Shown here: in pieces, positions 10,151-22,290 of the stretch
How the letters are laid out: each line of letters starts with the position of its first letter
Numbering within the stretch: the stretch's first letter is position 1
NCBI RefSeq assembly: GCF_901709675.1
Contig: NC_051098.1
Coordinates: forward strand, 1,663,500-1,727,499
Direction of reading: 5' to 3'
From: Syngnathus acus
Lineage: Eukaryota; Chordata; Actinopteri; Syngnathiformes; Syngnathidae
Length of the DNA stretch: 64,000 nt
Notes under the pieces: generated by a model
Seen by the model: the letters and a program-made list of their open reading frames with translations, nothing else
What the model was told of the DNA's origin: nothing
The model's database searches: none
Program-made: the position numbers and the translations under genes

Positions 10151-11889
10151 TAATAATAATAATGATAATAATAACAATAACAATAATAACGGAAAAGATG
10201 AAGAGGAAGACGATTCCTCTACCCACCACAATGTTAATTTTCTATTTTATTGCAAAAGTTTAGAGGGATTTGCATTGCAAATCTTGTAGGCTATACTTTT
10301 ATGCTGGGGGAAACAGATAAATAAAACCGATCTGAGGTTGTTACCATGGTAGATCCTGTTCCAATCTATAAGTAGATTTAGAGTTTTTATTATTTTTTCT
10401 ATTTTACTGGTTACAATAATGTTACAAAATTGAATTCAATATTTATCTATACTCGAGCCACATCGTTGTAAAGCAGCCCAGGAGATTTAGGGTTTATGAA
10501 GTGCAGACAAGTGAAATGGCACACGGCAAAATAATTAATCTGAGATAATGAATGAGACGGTGAAGATGCATGCAATCACTAATTCATATGACACGTTTGT
10601 CTCTCTCCTGCAGGCTCACTTTCGTGACTCAAGATCACTACCACGATAGAGTAACGCGCCAATGAGGGTTCTTTGTGTGGTATCCGTTTAGCAAATATTT
10701 GAGACCTATAATTGAGTTAATTTATCTACTTTTGCAGAGCGCGTTGAGAAACCCATGTCTCCGTGACCACTAAATTGAACTGAGACCGGCGATTGTCACA
10801 CGCATAATAGAAATACGTGGTACCATTAAACAGTGAAGTGCGTGGTGGGGTACAAGTGAAGAAGCTAAACGTCGCTATCTTAAAAAAAACAATAAAATGA
10901 AAAAACACTGAAACCAAATAAACAAAACATTATTTGCATTTCATTTGAAAATAATTGACAAAACAGCTCAAATAATATCAAATCAAATAAATCAATAAAT
11001 ATCTAAAAATTCAGCTAACCTGAAAAATGTTAACAATTTATCTTCGTTGCATAAACATTAAGAATTCATTCAAAGGTATAAGTCTTGAATGCAACCGACG
11101 AAAACTATTGAAAAAAAAAACTATATATATATATATATATATATATAGTCCTATATTTTCCCACGGAAAGAAGATGCTCATTATTATCGCACAACCGCAG
11201 GACTAGTACGTCCAGCCTCTCTGCTAATGTTTTTCTTCTACTCCCTCATCTATCACGAGCTTTGGTCCTCATGCAGTCGAACCGCCACATCAGTTAACTC
11301 GTTGGAGGGTCAGTCTCATGACCAGGCGAAAGACTATGGAAGAAAAATTACGCATAGTCTCGCAATCACATTTCCTTCCGTTTGCACCCCCCTCTTCTGT
11401 AGATAATCTCAACGTGGATATACTGTAGCGACAGTAACTCTACTAAATATTTTCTAGAGTCTCTCCGGTCTTCGAATCCACAGTCATTCACCCCCTCCCC
11501 CCCCCCCCCCCCCCCCCCCCCACACACACGCACGCACATACATGCCACCTGCTTACGCACTGACAGTCTCACACACACTTGAACCCATAAAGGCAGTCCA
11601 GACGATCAGAATTGGAGGCACGAACAGTCACACACACACTTGAACCCATATTCAAAGGCGCTCCAGACGATCAGAATGGGAGGCTTTGGTCCCAATCATT
11701 AGCATCAAATCGCTGCACGGTGTCCCTCTCCCCTCTAGAGGGTGAATACAATCGAAATAAACAAAATGAGAAAAAACACAAGCCATGAAGCCTCCTTTTC
11801 ACAAGTGGGGGAGGACAACATATACTATATGTTTAGGTCTGCACTTCAAAACTACAATTTAAAAAAAGGTGCTTAAGATGTTGTAGGCC

Positions 11890-11890
<1 letters not shown>
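10151..11890. other. Intergenic stretch, no gene seen
   Basis: Includes an AT microsatellite (11124-11148), a run of about 26 C (11496-11521), and a partly duplicated stretch in which CACACTTGAACCCATA and CCAGACGATCAGAAT each occur twice (about 11573-11684). No coding feature is recognised. Confidence 0.55.

Positions 11891-11980
<90 letters not shown>
11891..11980. repeat. (GATA)n microsatellite
   Basis: About 22 perfect GATA units, followed by GTAG repeats. Confidence 0.97.
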
Positions 11981-12560
11981 GTAGGTACTAGGTAGGTAGG
12001 TTTTTCAGAAAGCCCTATAGCACCCGTTTTTTTACATAACACCTTGGAGTTCTTTAGAAAGTGAACCTTAGCCTAAGCCAAGACCATTTGGCGCTCATTT
12101 GGTGCTATAGACCCATTGAATAAGGCACGGTTGGTTATAAAACCACTATGAATGGGTGCTTAACAGTATACTCAAAAGTGGTTCTGAATGAGTGCTTAAT
12201 AGTGTACTCAAAATCTGTTCCCTCAGCCAAAAAATGTATTTGGGCATATGGAATTAGAACCTTTTTCATTATTATTATTATCCATCAACTTCCCGAACCG
12301 CTTTTCCTCATGGGCGCTGTCACGTCTCCGTTCTTCGGTTGCGCCGATCGCCCCGCGAATGGGAGTTTTTGTCACGCATTGTCACCTGCTAGTCCCGTGT
12401 GTGTGGCATTCCGTGTTTTGTTGTCTGTTGGTTGTCATGGTATCCATTCACGTCTCTGTCCCGGGTCTTCGCTCTTGCCTCACCCTCCCTGTTTCTCCGT
12501 GTCGCGCAATTAGCACAATCACTGTCACCCGTTCCTCTTGTTAACACCGTTTATCTAAAC

Positions 12561-13434
12561 CAGCGGTGTCCAAACTACGGCCCGCGGGCCAACTGCGGCC
12601 CGCGGTCCAGTTTTTATTGGCGCGCAGCAAAGAAGAAGTACTGGGCAGGCTAACGAGTTAGCGGAAATATGCTAATTCGCGATCGTGCTAGCACGCGCAA
12701 ACGGACCTCTAAAGGAAATTAAACGAACATTTGGAGCAATGCTACATTGTCCTAAAGGTTAGTTTGTAAAGAGACGGTTGCCTTGTTTAAGGATTTCAAC
12801 TTAAAGAGACACTATCAGACTAAACATGCGAAAACAAACGACCAGCTAACAGGGAGTGACCGCGCTGATAAAGTGAAGCAGCTCCAAGCTGAACTGGCAT
12901 CACAACAGCGATTCTTCACACGGGACTGTGAGTCAAAAATAAATATTACTAAAGCAAGCTACGAAGTGGCCATGTTAAGACTGTTGATGTTATGGACCTG
13001 TAGACCTGACACAAACTATTATTTTCTGAAAGATAATGTAAATGACAAGAGCAAAATTCACTAGTTTTAAGTTTTAATAACAGACAACTTTACTTATAAC
13101 TCCCGTTTAAAATGTTCATGAGGCAAAAGTAATTTTAAACTCATGTAAATTTAAGGTATTTCATACAGTTTGTTCAATGTTATCTGACTCTTCAGATATG
13201 AATGAAAGGCAGAATTTGTGTTTTTAGAGTTGTTCACATCTGCCTGAGTGACTCATATTTGGTTATTTTGTCATTTGAAAAATAAAGACAATTGTGACAA
13301 TGAAATTTGTTTTATAACAGTGTGTATTTGCATGACATTTTTGTAGTTATAAAATGTCCGAAAAAACTATTGGCCCCCGGGCCCCTTCACTTTATCAAAT
13401 CTGGCCCTCCTTGCAAAAAGTTTGGACACCCCTG
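12561..13434 (+). mobile_element. hAT (Charlie-like) transposon, internally deleted
   Basis: Ends are CAGCGGTGTCCAAACT and AGTTTGGACACCCCTG-type, with the exact 8-bp duplication ATCTAAAC at 12553-12560 and 13435-13442. It contains the 5' transposase fragment at 12783-13064. The element is inserted in the LTR-like unit 12318-13823. Confidence 0.9.
12783..13064 (+). pseudogene. hAT transposase N-terminal fragment, GTF2IRD2/Charlie-like
   Basis: An open frame of 93 codons reads FKDFNLKRHYQTKHA, the second half of a BED-type finger (the two His are visible), followed by DRADKVKQLQAELASQQRFF and KINITKASYEVA. This order is characteristic of the Charlie-type hAT transposase that also formed the C-terminal half of vertebrate GTF2IRD2. 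The rest of the transposase (DDE core and dimerisation region) is absent, so this is a remnant. Confidence 0.75.
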
Positions 13435-13823
13435 ATCTAAACCATGCCCTCTTGTCACTCCCTGCCAGTTAATACTGTTCTGTACTGTCATGCTCCTGTT
13501 TACGCTTGTTTAAGCTCGTGTTTACGCTCCTGGTCTTCCCGTGTCTCTTGATCTCCCTGTGTCTCCTGATATTCCCGCTCGTGCTCACGATCACGGCAAT
13601 AGTGCTTATTTACCCGTGTGCCTGATTACGTTGTCCATGAAGACATTCTGTTCCTGGTCCAAGTGGACTTCTGTTCCCTGTCCGAGAGGACTTCTGATCC
13701 TTGCCTGCTATCGGTGTGAACCCCTGTCTTGCCTGTGATCCTGCTCTCCATTTCCCTTTTCCAATTTAATAAACACTGGTCCAAGCTGCATTTGGTCGCC
13801 CTGCCCCTCTCCGATCCGTGACA

Positions 13824-15882
13824 CTTATTATGAAGGGATTGTATGCAATGTTTATTTAATGTTACTATGGGTACAACGGTTTAATCAATAATTTTCATGT
13901 TATTGATTATTCCCTGTCTTTTACACAAATTTTGGCAGATTGATTGCCTGCTTGATATACGTAGGCTAGCACTTGTTATGGAACACATAGAGCATGCTCG
14001 TGTAATTCTCTTCATTGATTTATTTACGGTCTCGTTTTCCTTAAAGGCAAAATGACAAATCCGTGAAATCCAAGATGTACCCAGAATGCTCGAGGCGGGT
14101 GAGACTCTAAAAGACTCCTATAGGATTACTGTTCTGCAAAACTGATAGGAAAAAGTCAAGTATTTTTCCCATATGAAATGAAACAAAATCAAAGAGGAAG
14201 GAAATCTACCCAATGGGCGTTGGAAAGCAAGCACCGAAGCTAAATCCTTGGTTTAGAGTAATGACATATATATGTCACATATGTGTGCTTATTCTGCAGT
14301 CGATGGTTAAAGGGCCGGGATCTCTAATGATTATAATATAACGTGTGACGATAACCAATCCCTTTGACATATTATCTCACCCGCTGGCCAATGCTCAAGA
14401 GACTGGTGCATGTCTGTAGAGCTGCAGATAGCTCCTGCTTACACTGCTGCGGATTTCTGTGCTCCTACATGAAAGCCCGCGAGCATCAGGCATTGAGAGA
14501 CTGTCCGCTGCTGATACCTATATTAATCATACAACAGAAGAGAGGGCACATGTTTCTTTAGTAGTAGTAGTAATAATAATAATAATAATAGTAATAATAA
14601 CAATAATGAACAAGGTGATGATTAATTTTACTCTTGTTTTGATCATTTGTATACGCCATACATATATCACTGTCGACTTGGATTTAATATTTTAGATGAT
14701 ATTAAGACGACAGATTTACGTGAACACCCAACGCATTTTTAACGCAATTCGATATTACATTAAATCAAGGGGTTAAATATTGATTAAAAATAAATGTAGC
14801 GTGCCACTATACTATACTATACTATACTATCTAGTAGCGTAGTAGTCTGTCCAGCAATAGAAAATCCATAAACTGTTCAGTAAAGCAAGCAAATGACTGG
14901 AATTTGACCCTGTAATTTAACATTGTGCTATTTTCTTTGCAGCCCACATTTGAAATAGTAATTTATCAATTAAAGATCTGTGGTTACAGACTGGTGTAGG
15001 CTATTGAAAAACAGCCCAAATTATAATTACCACTGTACAGTGTAGCATAAATCCGGTTATCTAAAATTTGTTATAGGCACTATATGTCGCCTGCTGTTAC
15101 AAAAAGTAAAATCCTGAATTTGGCCAATACGGTAAATTCAGGTAAAGTTCCGACTATTGTGTACTTAATCCGCTAATTGTATTTACTATATGTACAGTAC
15201 GGTCTCTTTCAAATCGCTGCCCCCTAGCTCTTATACGCATGCAGAGTTGGCGATAAATTATCACAGCTCTAACAATTGTACATTGAATATTTTGAAAAGT
15301 ATTGCGCTAAAGCTCTTTTGCCAAACAATGATGATGAATTCCCCTTATTATAGATCTATCCAATATCCGTGCACAATATTAATCTGGAAATCCCCGCACA
15401 TAATCATTGACATTCGCTGATAAGTTAAAAGAGCACTGTGTGGGGAAACACCCAAAATAATCAGGAGGAAGAAGTAATGAAATGAGTCAACGCACTGTTA
15501 GATGTGCGACTCCTTTTCAGCTCTATCCATCTACTTTGAGATTTTGTGTGCGGAAAAAGCAAAGGCGCATGTAAGGTAAAGCTTGAACCAAAGCCACGGC
15601 TTTAGGTTTATATGCAATAGATCAGCAGGCAAGCAAAGCTTTATTTTCGTCAGGAGGGAGATATTTTACCTCCGTCTTACGGTTTTATGTTGGAGAGGTG
15701 TCACACAGGCGAAATAGATGACTAATGCATAGGCAAAGCGCGAATCGCTGTACGTCAGGCGGGGAGGTGGATGTGTTGCGGGGGAATGGGGGGGCTGTTG
15801 GTGGGGGTAGCGCGGAGGAGGGATTTGAATCTACCTCTGGCCCATTACTGGGACTGAGGGGTGCAGTTCCCAAAACATAGTG
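13824..15882. other. Intergenic stretch, no gene seen
   Basis: AT-rich single-copy-looking sequence with a (TAG/TAA)n patch near 14560-14610 and an ACTAT pentamer repeat near 14805-14830. No gene is recognised. Confidence 0.5.
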
Positions 15883-16045
15883 CCCTATGTCAGTGTTTCT
15901 CAACCTTTTTCATTCACGGCATACCTTTTCATTGGAAAAATTCTCGAGGCACACCACCAACAAAAATCTGTTAAGTGTTACACTAGCTTCTATATTAAAA
16001 TCAGTTATATTACAACGGAAGACATAAAGTCCTATTCCTATATAT

Positions 16046-16250
16046 TGTAGCGTTTCAATGAATCAGGCACGTCGTGGCTCGTAACTGGCTCTTTATTCAA
16101 CGCCATAAACAGGAGTTCTAACATCCGCGCTCGGAGACATCAAAGTCAAGTCCCCCTCCCACACGCACGCGCTCCCCTCCCCTTGTTGCCTTCACGGCCT
16201 CCCTGGGCAATCAGACTACTGAACAGTAATTATACACACAAGTTGCTACA
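16046..16250 (-). repeat. 3' LTR of the gypsy element
   Basis: 205 bases, TGTAGC...GCTACA. On the minus strand it is preceded by the purine-rich GATAGGGGGTAGCAG, the expected polypurine tract. Confidence 0.9.
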
Positions 16251-16589
16251 CTGCTACCCCCTATCTCAAAAACCTCGTCCCGAGGTGTCACAAACAAAAT
16301 CTGCAAGGTGACCCGGTGGCCTTCTCTGTCGCCGAGGGCGGTCTGAGGTCGGCTGCCTCAGAACAGCCTGTGTGGAACCAGGCAATGAGTCTACAGGAAC
16401 AACGGCCTGTTCGGGGCAGAGAGGGGGAACAGTCCGTCTTGGGAATGTGAGAGTTGTGCCGCGCCGGGCCTAAGTCCGGGATCCTGTGTGCCACTGTGGA
16501 CGAGCATCACCTTTATATGGGTCCAGGCGGTCCCTATGAAGAGCCACCCGCCTGCCACTAGGGGGCAGCTGTAGCCTGTATACCACCTC

Positions 16590-17398
16590 TCGGGACCTGG
16601 AATGGACCTGCCACATAGACTCTGTCCGGAAGAAGGCCCATCAGAGGCTGTACTTCCTGAGACAGCTCAAGAAGTTCAACCTGCTGCGGGAGCTGCTGAA
16701 GACCTTCTACACTGCCATCATCCAGTCTGTCCTCTGCACCTCCATCACTGTCTGGTTTGGATCGGCCTCCAAACAAGACAAGCACAGACTGCAACGGACA
16801 ATCAGGACTGCAGAAAAGATAATTGGAATCAACCTCCCATCTATCCAAGACTTGTACCTGTCCAGGACCAGGAAACATGCAAGTAACATCTCTACAGACC
16901 CTTCTCACCCAGGTTGCAGTCTGTTCGAACTACTCCCCTTCGGACGGCGTTATAGAGCTCTGTACGCCAAAACCAGCAGACACAGAGACAGCTTCTTCCC
17001 CCAGGCTGTCGCTCTGATGAACTCACACCACTCTTAGAGTCTCAGAGTCATTGCTGTCCAATAACATCCTGCTCTCCACGCCTTTTTTTAATTGTCTACA
17101 CTATTTGTACTATGTGTCCTCTCTGCATCCATTGCAGCCTGGTCATCCTGGAAGAGGGATCCTCCCATCTGTGGTCTCTTCTCAAGGTTTCTCATTTCCC
17201 CAAGCTGGAGTTTTGAGTTTTTCCTTGCCCTCCTGGGAGTTTAAGATCAGGGGATGTTTGAGAATATTTGTCATTTTTCACATGTCCTGAGTGTTCTTAG
17301 TCACCTAAATGTTGAACAGAGGCTGTGATGTACCGAAGTCAAATTCCTTGTTTGGCACGCTCAAACATGGCGAATAAAAATTCTTGAATCTTGAATCT
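16590..17398 (+). pseudogene. L2-like LINE 3' fragment (RT C-terminus)
   Basis: The plus-strand frame from 16591 to 17037 reads CHIDSVRKKAHQRLYFLRQL, then FYTAIIQSVLCTSITVWFGS, then SHPGCSLFELLPFGRRYRAL and RDSFFPQAVALMN before a stop. This is the typical C-terminal end of fish L2/Rex1-type reverse transcriptases. The 3' untranslated region ends GAATAAAAATTCTTGAATCTTGAATC, a short tandem tail. It interrupts the gypsy element and runs opposite to it. The copy is 5'-truncated and lacks the endonuclease and RT palm. Confidence 0.8.
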
Positions 17399-18369
17399 CC
17401 CCTAGTCTTTCTAGCACCTCACAAGGCCCAACCCAGTGGCTGTCTAATTTAGGGCACCTGCCTTTTTTCCTTCTTGGACGGTTCACCCACACCAGCTCCC
17501 CAGCCATGAAGTCTCTTCCTCTGGCCCGCATGTCGTAGTTCCTTTTCTGTCTAAGGCCAGCTTTCTGTAGTTGATCTCGAGCAAAAGTGTGGGCTGACTC
17601 CAACCGGTCCTGGAGCTTCCTGGCATATTCCGGTCCTGGTGGCACAACTGGAGTATCTGGAGGTCTGCCAAATGCCATTTCTACCGGAGTCCGCAGTTCT
17701 CGACCCAGCATGAGCAGGGCTGGAGTGCACAAGGTAGAATCCTGCACAGCAGACTGGTAAGCCCACAAGACTAGGGGGAGGTGCTTGTCCCAATCTCGTT
17801 GGTGCTCCGCTGTGAGGATTGCAAGTTGTTTTGCCAAGGTCGTATTAAAGCGTTCAACGAGTCCATCACTTTGAGGGTGAAGAGGTGTAGTGCGCGTGTT
17901 TTCCATGTCCATTCTGTCACACATTTTCGCGAACACAGCTGACTCAAAGTTTTTTCCCTGGTCGCTCTGAATGACCTCAGCTGCCCCAAACCTCGCGAAC
18001 ATGCCTTCCACCAGAGCATCTGCAACAGTCTCAGCTTCTTGATCGGCAATGGCATATGCTTCCGGCCATTTTGTGAAGTAGTCCATTGCAGCAAGGTGCG
18101 GGGAAATGGGCCCATTATGTCCACAGCAACTCTTTCCATTGGTGCGCCGACTGTCAGTTGTAGACGCGCACGAGACTGTTCCGGGGTCCCTTGTACGCTG
18201 TGCAGAGGTCACAGCGGCGGCAAAAGTACTCAACATCTCTCCTGAGCTGACTCCAATAAAAACTTTGCCAGAGTCGGCGGAGGGTTTTTGAGAAGCCAAA
18301 GTGCCCTGCTCCTGGAGGCCCATGACAGGCTTTCAACACAGCCTCTCTCAGAGCCTTGGGGACAACCAC
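17361..18369 (-). pseudogene. Gypsy integrase, frame-broken
   Basis: The zinc-binding part (CHGPPGAGHFG then CRRCDLC, HHCC) is read in one frame near 18200-18340. The catalytic core follows in another frame, with D in MDYFTKWPEAY, D in IQSDQGKNFE and E in SDGLVERFNTTLAKQL, so all three catalytic acids are present. A GPY-type C-terminal stretch (ELVWVNRPRRKKGRCPKLDSHW) ends the domain. At least one frameshift separates zinc finger and core. Confidence 0.85.
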
Positions 18370-18835
18370 CTGCCACCTCTCCTCCCCAGTAGCGGGTTAT
18401 TTCCAAGCTCTCTGGAGTACTCCATCTCTCACCCGGTGCGTCTCCATTTTGGCGTATAGTCCTTTCGTGGCAGGCGAGTGCCCACCGACCTCTTCCCACA
18501 TTGGTGTTTGGCACCGTTCCACCCACTGCATAATGGGTTGCAGATCCACATCCTGTTGCGGCTGTTTCCTCCATTCGGGTGCATCCACAACTTGCATCTC
18601 TCTGCAAACATGTTCGCCGAGATCATGCGTAGGATCCTGCTCCTCATTGCGCAGCTCTTTCTCTCTGCCTTCTCTTCGCTCACAGAAGCGGCAGCTAGCA
18701 AGTGCACAAGGGCGTCGAGACATAGCGTCCACGTTGGTATGGCAAGGCCCGGTGCTCCACTCGGAAGGTATATGGTGCTAGTTCTTCAAGCCAGCGTGCA
18801 ATCTGTCCTTTGGGTTGCTTAAAAGACATGAGCCA

Positions 18836-19366
18836 CTAGAGTGCAGCATGGGCAGTGCGTACCGTGAAGGGTAAACCCGCCAGATAATATTGAAAGTGGC
18901 TTATAGCCCTCACGATAGCGAGTAGTTCCCTACGTGTGACGTAATAGCGTCGCTCCGCCTTGTTGAAGGTTTTGCTGAAGTATGCCGCAACTTTTTCTCC
19001 CTTCGCCCCCACTTGACTCAAGACTGCTCCCATCCCAACATTGCTGGCGTCTGTGTCCAGGAGGAACGGCATTTTAGGATCGGGGGGAACAAGGATGGGA
19101 GACTCTGTCAATGCTGCTTTCAAGGAGCTGAAGGCCTGTGCGCACTCCACCGTCCACTCGAACTTAGTGTCCTTGCGCTGCAGGTGGAAAAGAGTCGCGG
19201 CTATGAACGAAAAGCCTCGTACAAACCGCCGGTAATAGGACGCTAATCCAAGAAAGCTCTTCAGCTCACGCAAGTTGTTCGGAGCAGGCCAGTCTCGCAC
19301 GGCCTGCACCTTCTCCTCCAGAGTCCTAATGGCTCCAGATGGCTCGATGATGCCAGCCTTCAGCAT
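18836..19366 (-). pseudogene. Gypsy RT thumb and RNase H, RT palm deleted
   Basis: The frame starts LKAGIIEPSGAIRTLEEKVQAVRDW. The first eight residues belong to the beginning of RT and the rest to its very end, so the whole palm including the Y-x-D-D site has been removed. It continues LRELKSFLGLASYYRRFVRGF and then RNase H (FLLDTDASNVGMGAVLSQ, RRELLAIVRAI). At the position where relatives read RTDHA, this copy has RTAHA, so a usual catalytic Asp is Ala. Confidence 0.85.
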
Positions 19367-20279
19367 CTCATCGATTGCCTTGTCAGCGTCCTCCTGATGT
19401 GCCAGCGGAAGGCGGCGGGGTCATGTTTTGATGGGCCGTGCATCCCCAGTGTCAATGTTGTGCTGCACGAGATGTGGCAGGCCCACCTCCTCTTCATTCA
19501 GTGCAAAAATGTCCTTGAATTCCCGCAGTAGAAGCCACAGCTCCTCCTGTTGCTCCACTTTTAAGCCATCACAGCTGCGCTTCTACACCTCCCTCACCGC
19601 CGACTCTCTGCCTGCATCATCTGCCGCGGAGCCCCGGGTCAGTCAACTGAGGCGGCCAAGAGGATCTTGTGTGGCTGCGGAAGGAACTAGGAGCAGTGAG
19701 GAGGGGTCAGGCTCATGCTCTGTCACTGCTACTCTTGACGTCGGCAGATGTGGAATCGGGAACTGCGTGGGGTGCACCATTTCAACAGTGGGGCCTCCTG
19801 GAAAGGTCAATGTGATCCTCCCCAAGTCCAGCTCGCAGCAAGTCCAATCCAATGAATGATGTAGGGGTCCCGTACCGCTGCCACCCACATCCGAAAATTC
19901 ATGCACATTCCCTCCGCATGTAAAGTCACCACCCCTCTTCCAAGCATTGGGGTGAGTTCGCCAGTCACTGTTCGCAGCTTGACAACAGTAGGTTCCAACT
20001 GTGCTCCTGCTGGGAACACATCGGGTCTCAATAGCGTTGCAGTAGAGTGTCAACAAGGGCCATGCAAAGAGCACCTGCCAGGGTGATGGGTATATGGCAA
20101 AAATCACCCGCATGTGTCCAACCCACCACCCTCGCGAACTCTGCGCTGTCGTCTGCTTCTGGGGAAAGTGGAGCCTCGCTTCCCCGTCTGTGCAGTTGGA
20201 ATCCACCACCAGGAAACAAGACGATATGGGACACAGGCACACGGGTCTGTGGCGTCCACTCTCCACAGACCCCGGGCCC

Positions 20280-21158
20280 TTAACCCTGATCACCAGCCTT
20301 TTTTGGGCACTCAACGCTAATGTGGCCAGATTGGCCACACACCCAGCACACTTGAGGGCTTCGTCGGGAACGTCGGGTACTGCTGCAAGGTGCCTGCAGT
20401 GTGCTTGTGCGGATAAGTTTGGTCAACTCATCCACCCACACCGGTTTCTCTGGGCTCAGGTTCACTTGTGCAGCAGAACGAACCACACGGCTGCCTTCGA
20501 CATCGTCACTGCGTGCAGTGTCCCCTATGACCTCTCTTTCCACACCAGTCCCAGCTCTTCCTGGAGAGTGCGTGAGTGCGCCAGTTGGATTTGGATCCGC
20601 AGTTCTCTTGGTGTAATGGCGCGGATGAACTAGTCCCTGGCCAGCTCACTCTGCACATCAGCCGGCATATGGGCGTATGCACGCCTTGACAATGTTTCAA
20701 TGTCATTAGCCAGTACACGGACCGGTTCACCAGCTTGTCTATGCCTGTTCGACAACTCAGAGCGCAGGACATTGGGCTGGCTGCACTGCCCAAAACACCG
20801 TCGCAGGGCACCAACCAAAGCCCCATAGTCGTCCCTCTCGGCTGGGCTAAGCAGTAACAAGCAGGACAGGGCCTCCTCCGTGAGACACATGGTGCTGTAG
20901 TGCTTTATTCTTCCCCGACCAGCCAGAAGCCCGTGCCAAGAGTTCAAATTGGGCATGGAAAGCCTCCCAGTCCTCCTTACCGGAGTATCTCGGTGTCTTG
21001 ATATGATGACGGTCACCATGGAGGCTGCCACCGTCCTTCGTCCCTGCGTCCCTCTCATTGTTTAACAAGCCAAGCCCGGCATCGGATGCCAGCTTCCTGA
21101 CGGTCTTCCTCAAGAGCTCCACGTGCTTTGTGGTCCAACTCATGGCCCCACGCGCCAT
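20280..21158 (-). pseudogene. Gypsy gag remnant with CCHC zinc knuckle
   Basis: Fragments in different frames include TPRYSGKEDWEAFHAQFELLA (capsid start), EEALSCLLLLSPAERDDYGAL and VRVLANDIETLSRRAY (capsid), and CWVCGQSGHISVEC (CX2CX4HX4C knuckle). Two or more frameshifts or stops separate them, so no intact Gag can be made. Confidence 0.8.
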
Positions 21159-21221
21159 CGTAACTGCCGTCCACCGCCACAGTCCTTACGCGATGCCAGT
21201 CCTGTCGCTTTAGTTAACTTT

Positions 21222-21235
21222 CACTTCTGACACCA
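21222..21235 (-). other. Primer binding site, tRNA-Leu type
   Basis: On the minus strand TGGTGTCAGAAGTG lies one base inside the 5' LTR. It is complementary to the 3' end CACTTCTGACACCA found in vertebrate tRNA-Leu (CAA family). Confidence 0.7.
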
Positions 21236-21236
21236 A

Positions 21237-21441
21237 TGTAGCGTTTCAATGAATCAGGCACGTCGTGGCTCGTAACTGGCTTTTTATTCAATGCCATAAA
21301 CAGGAGTTCTAACATCCGCGCTCTGAGACATCAAAGTCAAGTCCCCCTTCCACACGCGCGTGCTCCCCTCCCCTTGCTGCCTTCACGGCCTCCCTAGGCA
21401 ATCGGACTACCGAACAGTAATTATACACACAAGTCGCTACA
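21237..21441 (-). repeat. 5' LTR of the gypsy element
   Basis: 205 bases, same length and ends as 16046-16250; about 11 differences by eye (roughly 5 percent). Confidence 0.9.
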
Positions 21442-22290
21442 CTATGTATGGACAGTCAAATAATTGAATAAAAATAAATACTACATATACTTTAAATTGT
21501 ATTTCTTTTTTTAAATAAAAGTGAACGTTTTTTTTAAAAAGGTTTTAGATAGTTTGAGGAATAAACTATTGAAAGTGATTGTGATTAAATTCCAAAAGAA
21601 TCAACATGCCTTTGTTTACTGTTTAGACTAGCTCTATAAATATTGTGACAGTAAGAACAAAGTCACTTTTAATGAAGCTCTGCTGTTCTGACAGCAGCTG
21701 AGTGGCTATCACAGTCGAGGTGTCTCGACTTGACTGTGTATTTTATGTTGGTGAAAAATGAACAATTCAGGTTCTCCAGTTGAACTGCATACTCTGATTT
21801 CCATCGGACGACAAACACACCACAGCCGTCATAGTGTCACTGTTAGCAAAAGCACACAACAAAACACGTAAACTTAATATGTGCCAATGCAATACAATCA
21901 GATTGACACAATATGAAATATCTAGATTTTCTGATTTTCCACGCATGCACGAGTAGCAAGTGGCTGACCAGGGCTTGCGCTAACTGACCAGTGGTTTGAC
22001 GATCTTGTTTCCAATGTGCTCCGTAATTAATATTGGACAATTTCCCACGGCACAGCTGAAAATCACCAGTGTGACGCAGCACAGTGGTTGGGAAACACTG
22101 CCCTATGTTGGCAGTATTAGTGGACTAAACAAACTCGTAGTCAGCTATGGCTGGTATTTCCAGTCACACACAAAAACAATAATCGATAAAATTTTTCGAT
22201 TTATTAATTATTACAAAAGAATAAAATAACAAATTGTAGGTTACATCATCTAAATTTACTTTCTGAGCTGTAAGTCAACACATATATATA

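Larger units (their letters stand above)
12318..13823 (+). mobile_element. LTR-like element (TGTCACG...CCGTGACA) carrying a hAT insertion
   Basis: The outer ends are TGTCACG and CGTGACA, and an AATAAA lies about 55 bases before the right end. The last 60 bases match, in inverse orientation, the unit at 45161-45508, so the two belong to one family. The structure suits a solo LTR or short non-coding LTR element. A clean target duplication is not seen. About 875 bases of its length are the hAT at 12561-13434. Confidence 0.6.
16046..21441 (-). mobile_element. Degenerate Ty3/gypsy LTR retrotransposon
   Basis: Two 205-bp LTRs (TGTAGCG...GCTACA) flank a minus-strand gag-pol. They differ at about 11 positions by eye, mostly transitions. 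Order on the minus strand is 5' LTR, tRNA-Leu-type primer site, gag with CCHC knuckle, a gap where most RT should be, RNase H, integrase, purine tract and 3' LTR. An L2-like LINE (16590-17398) is inserted near the 3' end. Many frame breaks make it non-functional. A clear short target duplication is not visible. Confidence 0.92.
15891..22100. mobile_element. hAT element split by a Ty3/gypsy insertion
   Basis: The left end CAGTGTTTCTCAACC and the right end GGTTGGGAAACACTG are inverted. The 8-bp duplication CCCTATGT is exact (15883-15890 and 22101-22108). Removing the LTR element at 16046-21441 leaves about 815 bases, a non-autonomous hAT with no transposase frame. The hAT therefore predates the gypsy insertion. 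Confidence 0.92.

Noticed and set aside
11833-12042. Tyr-Leu-Ser-Ile repeat protein
   Set aside because: Translation of the (GATA)n microsatellite.
12148-12653. Secreted or membrane protein frames in the LTR-like element
   Set aside because: Short hydrophobic frames in C/T-rich LTR sequence on one strand, with no conserved motif.
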